A stretch of DNA of 64,000 bases from Ustilago trichophora. Taxonomy: Eukaryota > Basidiomycota > Ustilaginomycetes > Ustilaginales > Ustilaginaceae. How positions within the stretch are numbered: the first letter of the stretch is position 1; the number at the start of each line of letters is the position of its first letter. The notes under the pieces were generated by a model. It made no database searches, was not told where the DNA came from, and saw nothing but the letters and a program-made list of their open reading frames with translations. Shown piece by piece: positions 60,308 to 64,000 of the stretch. The stretch spans positions 992,001-1,056,000 of the forward strand of contig OOIN01000004.1 in the NCBI GenBank assembly GCA_900323505.1. Direction: 5' to 3'. Made by a program: the position numbers and the translations under genes.

Positions 60308-61986
60308 CTTGTGCGATTGTGTAATCAGAGGAGTGAAGGTCGAGAAGGAAGAACCAAGAGGGGGTGTCCACGGTGCGAGTGGTTGGCTTATGTAGTCTGT
60401 CAAGAAGACGAGCTTATCAGCGACGACGGATTAGGGTTGGTCAACGAGGAGGAGGAGGAAAGGTCATGCGGCAACGTGCATGTCATGGCGGGGTGCATCC
60501 TTTTTCCTGATGAGATGGTCCGCTTTGATTCGACGGTCAAAGTCGCCATTGCTTCGCACGAGGTGGCACAATACCTTCTTCCTTCCAGAGCCACAGTCAC
60601 AGTCCCGGCCGCACTATAATCCATCAACATTTGCATCCAATTCATGCAGGTCCCACGAGTGCTAGATTTGCTCAAGAGTGGGACTGTTGCGCGTTTCAGT
60701 GATACACAAGACAACTTGAACAGGAATCGGACTTGTGCCACGGTTCGACTGTGTTGTGTCGACAAGATCCAGTGTTGAGTGCGGGGAGACAGTCACAAGA
60801 CGAACTGGAAATCAGCAGCAGCTGGTTGGTTGGTTCGCGCGAAATTTCGCAAGCAAGAGCGAGCCGTTGTTGATGGCTTGAGCTCGCGCTCTGGACGCTC
60901 TGGGCGCTAGAGGAAGCTGCACTGTAGGCTTTTCGCCGAAATTTGTTGGCCGGCCTTTTGACCGGCGTCTGGCTTTTTGGACCCTTCTTTTAGAGCTTTT
61001 GCCTCGCGAGACGTCGGATTTAGGCCAAAGTAGTGTCGTGTCTGCAGCACACTCTCAAGATGAGGTTTGGCAAAGAGCGTTAGGGCAAGGCGAGGTCTGT
61101 GGTTGCTTCCGAAGATGTTTTCCGTCACCATCAAAGAGGATGGAGAAGCGGGTCGACGCCAGACGCGAACAACGCTCCCACGTGCCATCCATGGCGGGTT
61201 CATATACTGATAAGGCGGTCGATCACGCAGGCGAGCAGCTCAACGGGATCGCTGCATCAGACCAATCGCATCTCAATACTCGACGTCAACTGTGATTGTC
61301 AAAAGAGCTTCGCAGCGAGATATGCACTGCTGCCTAGAATTGTCAGTGACAGGATTTCCTTTTTTTGGTTGTTCTTCGCGAATCACTTTGCCGCTCATCA
61401 GGATTTCAGCTGATGATCGTGTGACATTGTCGAATGCTTCCGGCATCGGGAAAGAGAAGGCACAGACTCAAGCAGCTTGCAGTGTGGTACATCCGAGGCA
61501 ACCATCGATTCGGGAAATCGCCCTTTCTTCTTCAACGTCACGTCAAGTGTGACTTCAAAAAAAGGGTAGTTGTCGTCGTTTACTACAGTACAGGGGGAAA
61601 GAAAGGTGGGGCTTATGTACCCTCAACCTTGTTTTCGTCACATGCCACCGGACGGACCGAAATACAGCCGTCATCTTCCCACGCTACGTTGAGCTCTCAC
61701 AACGCTTTAGACAAGCATTTCTGTGGAGAGCTGATCGACTCAGCACAAGATCCGTCGTCACTGTGGATAGCTCATGGAAGCTCGTACTCACGATCAGCAC
61801 AGTCTGACAACCCTGTTCCACGCTGTTCACGATGATCCACCTCTGCACAAGAAAAGTGCCACCACTCCTCTTCTGTAGCGCAGCAAGGCGATTGTCATGC
61901 ACCTCCTTCATTTCCCACTTCCCCTTGCCTGGAAACTTTGCCAGGAGGCGAACTAGACCAGTCTCCACCCCATCCGCCATCGCGAG
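60308..61986. promoter_or_regulatory. 1.7-kb divergent region UGA1 / kinase
   Basis: Holds promoters of two divergent genes. Open frames up to 133 residues show no family motifs; one minus-strand frame (60907-61203, 98 codons) has a Lys/Gln-rich end but no recognisable domain, so it is not called. No repeats of note. Confidence 0.4.
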
Positions 61987-64000
61987 ATGAAACAATGGCA
62001 GAGTGCTGAGAGCACCTCAGTCAAAACACCCGGCTCGGTGGCCATAGAACTCGCAAGCGCTTACGGACTCGTGCCACCTTCCAGCTTGGGCGAACCGGTG
62101 TTGAGCAGTCCACCACGATCTTCTGACCACCTTAGACACATCCTCATTTGCTGTGATAGCGACAGCTACAACAACACCATGTCGCATATCAAGCAGACGC
62201 ACCAGACAAGAGGTCCTGTAGTCAAGTCGACTCAGCTGACAACTCAAAGTCAGCGACGTGACCTGGGAACCGTTCGAGCGTATCCTTCCTCAGCGCAGAC
62301 AGTGGTCCGATCCGTGTCGACACGGGCCGACACCAAGCATACCGTCACTGGAAAGACGACGCCCAAGACCGCATTGAATGTTGACTCTGCCAACATCCTC
62401 AAGCGCTCGCTCTCCAAGCTGCGCATCAAGGACGCTACACCCAACAAGCAAAAGTCTTTGCAAACCAAGCGCCAACCTTTGCAATCTGTCACCAAGATCC
62501 CGCAACCAACCGCCACAGCAACCCATGTCATTGGCAGTCCATCGGAACACTCGAATTTTGTCGTGCACTCCCTCGCCCCGCCTCATCGTCAAGATCACCT
62601 ACCGACCAACGCAACTCGACAAGTCCAATACGCAGGAAAAAGGAATGAACAGCAATTGCAGGTACCGACTGCTATCCATTCATTTAGCCCGACTGGAGAC
62701 AAAAAGACAGCAGAAGTCAGAATGAAGGCTATGCAACTCGGCATCTTCAAGATCAGCGAGGCCGACTTGAAGGAGCGCTATCAATTCTTGAATGAGGTTG
62801 GTGAGTATACCATCCGGTCTGTATTGGATGCTGTCAATAGCACGGTTTGATCCTGACCCTGAATCAATTGTACTTCTATCTCATACATTCTGACAGGCGC
62901 AGGCGAATGGGGCAGTGTCTGGTCCGTTGAGGCTCTACGACCTCTCGACCATCTGCCCACTTCGGCCTACCGCTCTCTCCAAGTGGTCAAGCTCACAGGC
63001 CAGGGCACGTACAAGGTCGATAACACCGACAACTTTCGTCCGCTCGCCGTCAAGTTGTGCAAGCGGGAGACAAAGTACTCCGCAGCTGCTCGAACACAAC
63101 GTCTCTGGAACGAGTTCAAGGTCTTACGCACATTGATGGACCAGCTCCCCCGCGCGGAGCAAGTCGATCCAAACAGTCCCAATTGCCGCGTTCGTAACGA
63201 TCGCACTGGATGGCATCCGAACGTCGTCAACTTTTACGAGTTTCTCTTGACGCCTTCCCTCGCCATGCTCGTCATGCCCAAGTTTGACGAGCCGATGAAG
63301 GTCTGTCTCGGCGACACGCTGTGTCGCAATTACTTTCAGCAACTTCTATCTGCGGTGCACTGGCTGCACCAGCATTGTGTCTGCCACAACGACATCAAAG
63401 TAGATAACTTGGGCGTGACCTACGATACCACAGGCCTAGGACGCGACACCGTGACGTTATTCGACTTTGGCTTTGCCAACCGCTATGATCCGCTCGCGGA
63501 AGGTGCATTCATGTCCAAAGATGTCTGGGGAACACCCGAGTATCTGGCGCCCGAACGATGTCGCGCAATCCTGCATGATGAAAGGAAGACCGACATCTGG
63601 GCCCTCGGCATCACCTTTTTCGAGATGCTCACTGGCCGCACACCCTTCGAGCGCCACGATGAAAAATTTGACACCAAGGAGAAATTTCAAGAGTACTACA
63701 CTCGCGCTGAACGTGGAACTTGGCTCGGCCAGTGGGACTTTTCATCCGAGATGGAAGATCTCATTCGCAAGATGCTCCGCCATGATCCGAAGGAGCGTAT
63801 CGACGCTGCGGGTGGCCTGCTCCATCCTCAATTTGACCCTCAACGCGGTGGACAGTGCGACTCTTTTGATGAGCTGCTTCAGCTTTCCTACGAGGATGCG
63901 CACATGAGGGCGGCCGAAGACACGTTGCCCGAGCCCGAAGTGGCTCTGTTGCAAGAGGATGTGGATGACAGCGATGCGATGATCGAAGAGCTTGTTGCGC
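61987..64000 (+). CDS. Serine/threonine protein kinase, 3' end beyond window
   Basis: Exon 1 is 61987-62800, then a 96-nt intron (G|GTGAGT donor, TGACAG acceptor), and exon 2 starts at 62897 and stays open to the window end. The splice rebuilds the glycine loop GAGEWGSVW, which supports it strongly. The N-terminal 270 residues are Ser/Thr/Lys/Gln-rich without a domain. Kinase motifs: AVKLCKRETKY (ATP lysine), catalytic loop CHNDIKVDN with Asp437, LFDFGFANRY, activation segment DVWGTPEYLAPERC, and RKTDIWALGITFFEMLTGRT. The residue before the catalytic Asp is Asn, not Arg. A second ATG at 62179 (MSHIKQTHQ) also has a good context and could be the true start. I cannot assign a kinase subfamily. 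Confidence 0.85.

Noticed and set aside
60400..60765. 121-codon minus-strand frame upstream of UGA1
   Set aside because: Lies in the promoter region of UGA1, lacks any family feature, and its Ser-rich end is simple repeat.
1..64000. CRISPR arrays, tRNA or rRNA genes
   Set aside because: No regularly spaced repeats and no tRNA B-box/cloverleaf or rRNA-like sequence was recognised on either strand by reading; a covariance-model scan was not possible.

Overview
The window looks like nuclear chromosomal DNA from a smut-type basidiomycete (Ustilaginomycotina, Ustilago/Sporisorium-like). This is inferred from compact, often intronless genes, short GT-AG introns, CT-rich leaders, very long low-complexity regulatory proteins and the overall protein repertoire. 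No sequence search was run, so the species is not fixed. I see no rRNA, tRNA or CRISPR.

Layout, left to right: TOM22 (-) and PHO88/SND3 (+) as a divergent pair; casein kinase 2 beta (+); EPL1 of the NuA4 acetyltransferase (-), followed by about 2.2 kb without a gene; FCF2 (-) and UTP3/SAS10 (+), a divergent pair of small-subunit rRNA-processing genes; a peroxisomal 3-ketoacyl-CoA thiolase with a PTS2 signal (+); a 2906-residue Nup159/Nup214-type nucleoporin (-); COQ5 (+); cullin-1 (+); a Red1/ZFC3H1-like protein whose zinc finger lies in a separate 3' exon (-); RAD50 (-); a DHHC palmitoyltransferase (+); RRN7 (-); a secreted cysteine-rich GPI-type protein (+); AOS1 (-); a transposon; GABA aminotransferase (-); and the 5' part of a protein kinase that runs off the window end (+). 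Most genes are housekeeping genes, often in divergent pairs that share a promoter region.

The accessory part is 51.5-58.6 kb, between the start of AOS1 and the end of the GABA-transaminase gene. It holds a two-gene DNA transposon. One gene is a plus-strand accessory gene (coiled coil, then an arginine-rich block). The other is a convergent minus-strand Tnp2-family transposase, broken by stop codons and frameshifts. I found a candidate 17-bp terminal inverted repeat (16 of 17 matching) at 51532-51548 and 58548-58564, which would give a 7.03-kb element ending about 0.2 kb from each neighbouring gene. TGACGCA heptamers lie just inside both ends. No target-site duplication is visible.

Two gene models differ from the longest open frames. 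The EPL1 N-terminus comes from a small exon 416 bp upstream of the main exon. The Red1/ZFC3H1-like protein leaves its long frame at a GTGAGC donor and continues into an exon coding a CCCH finger.
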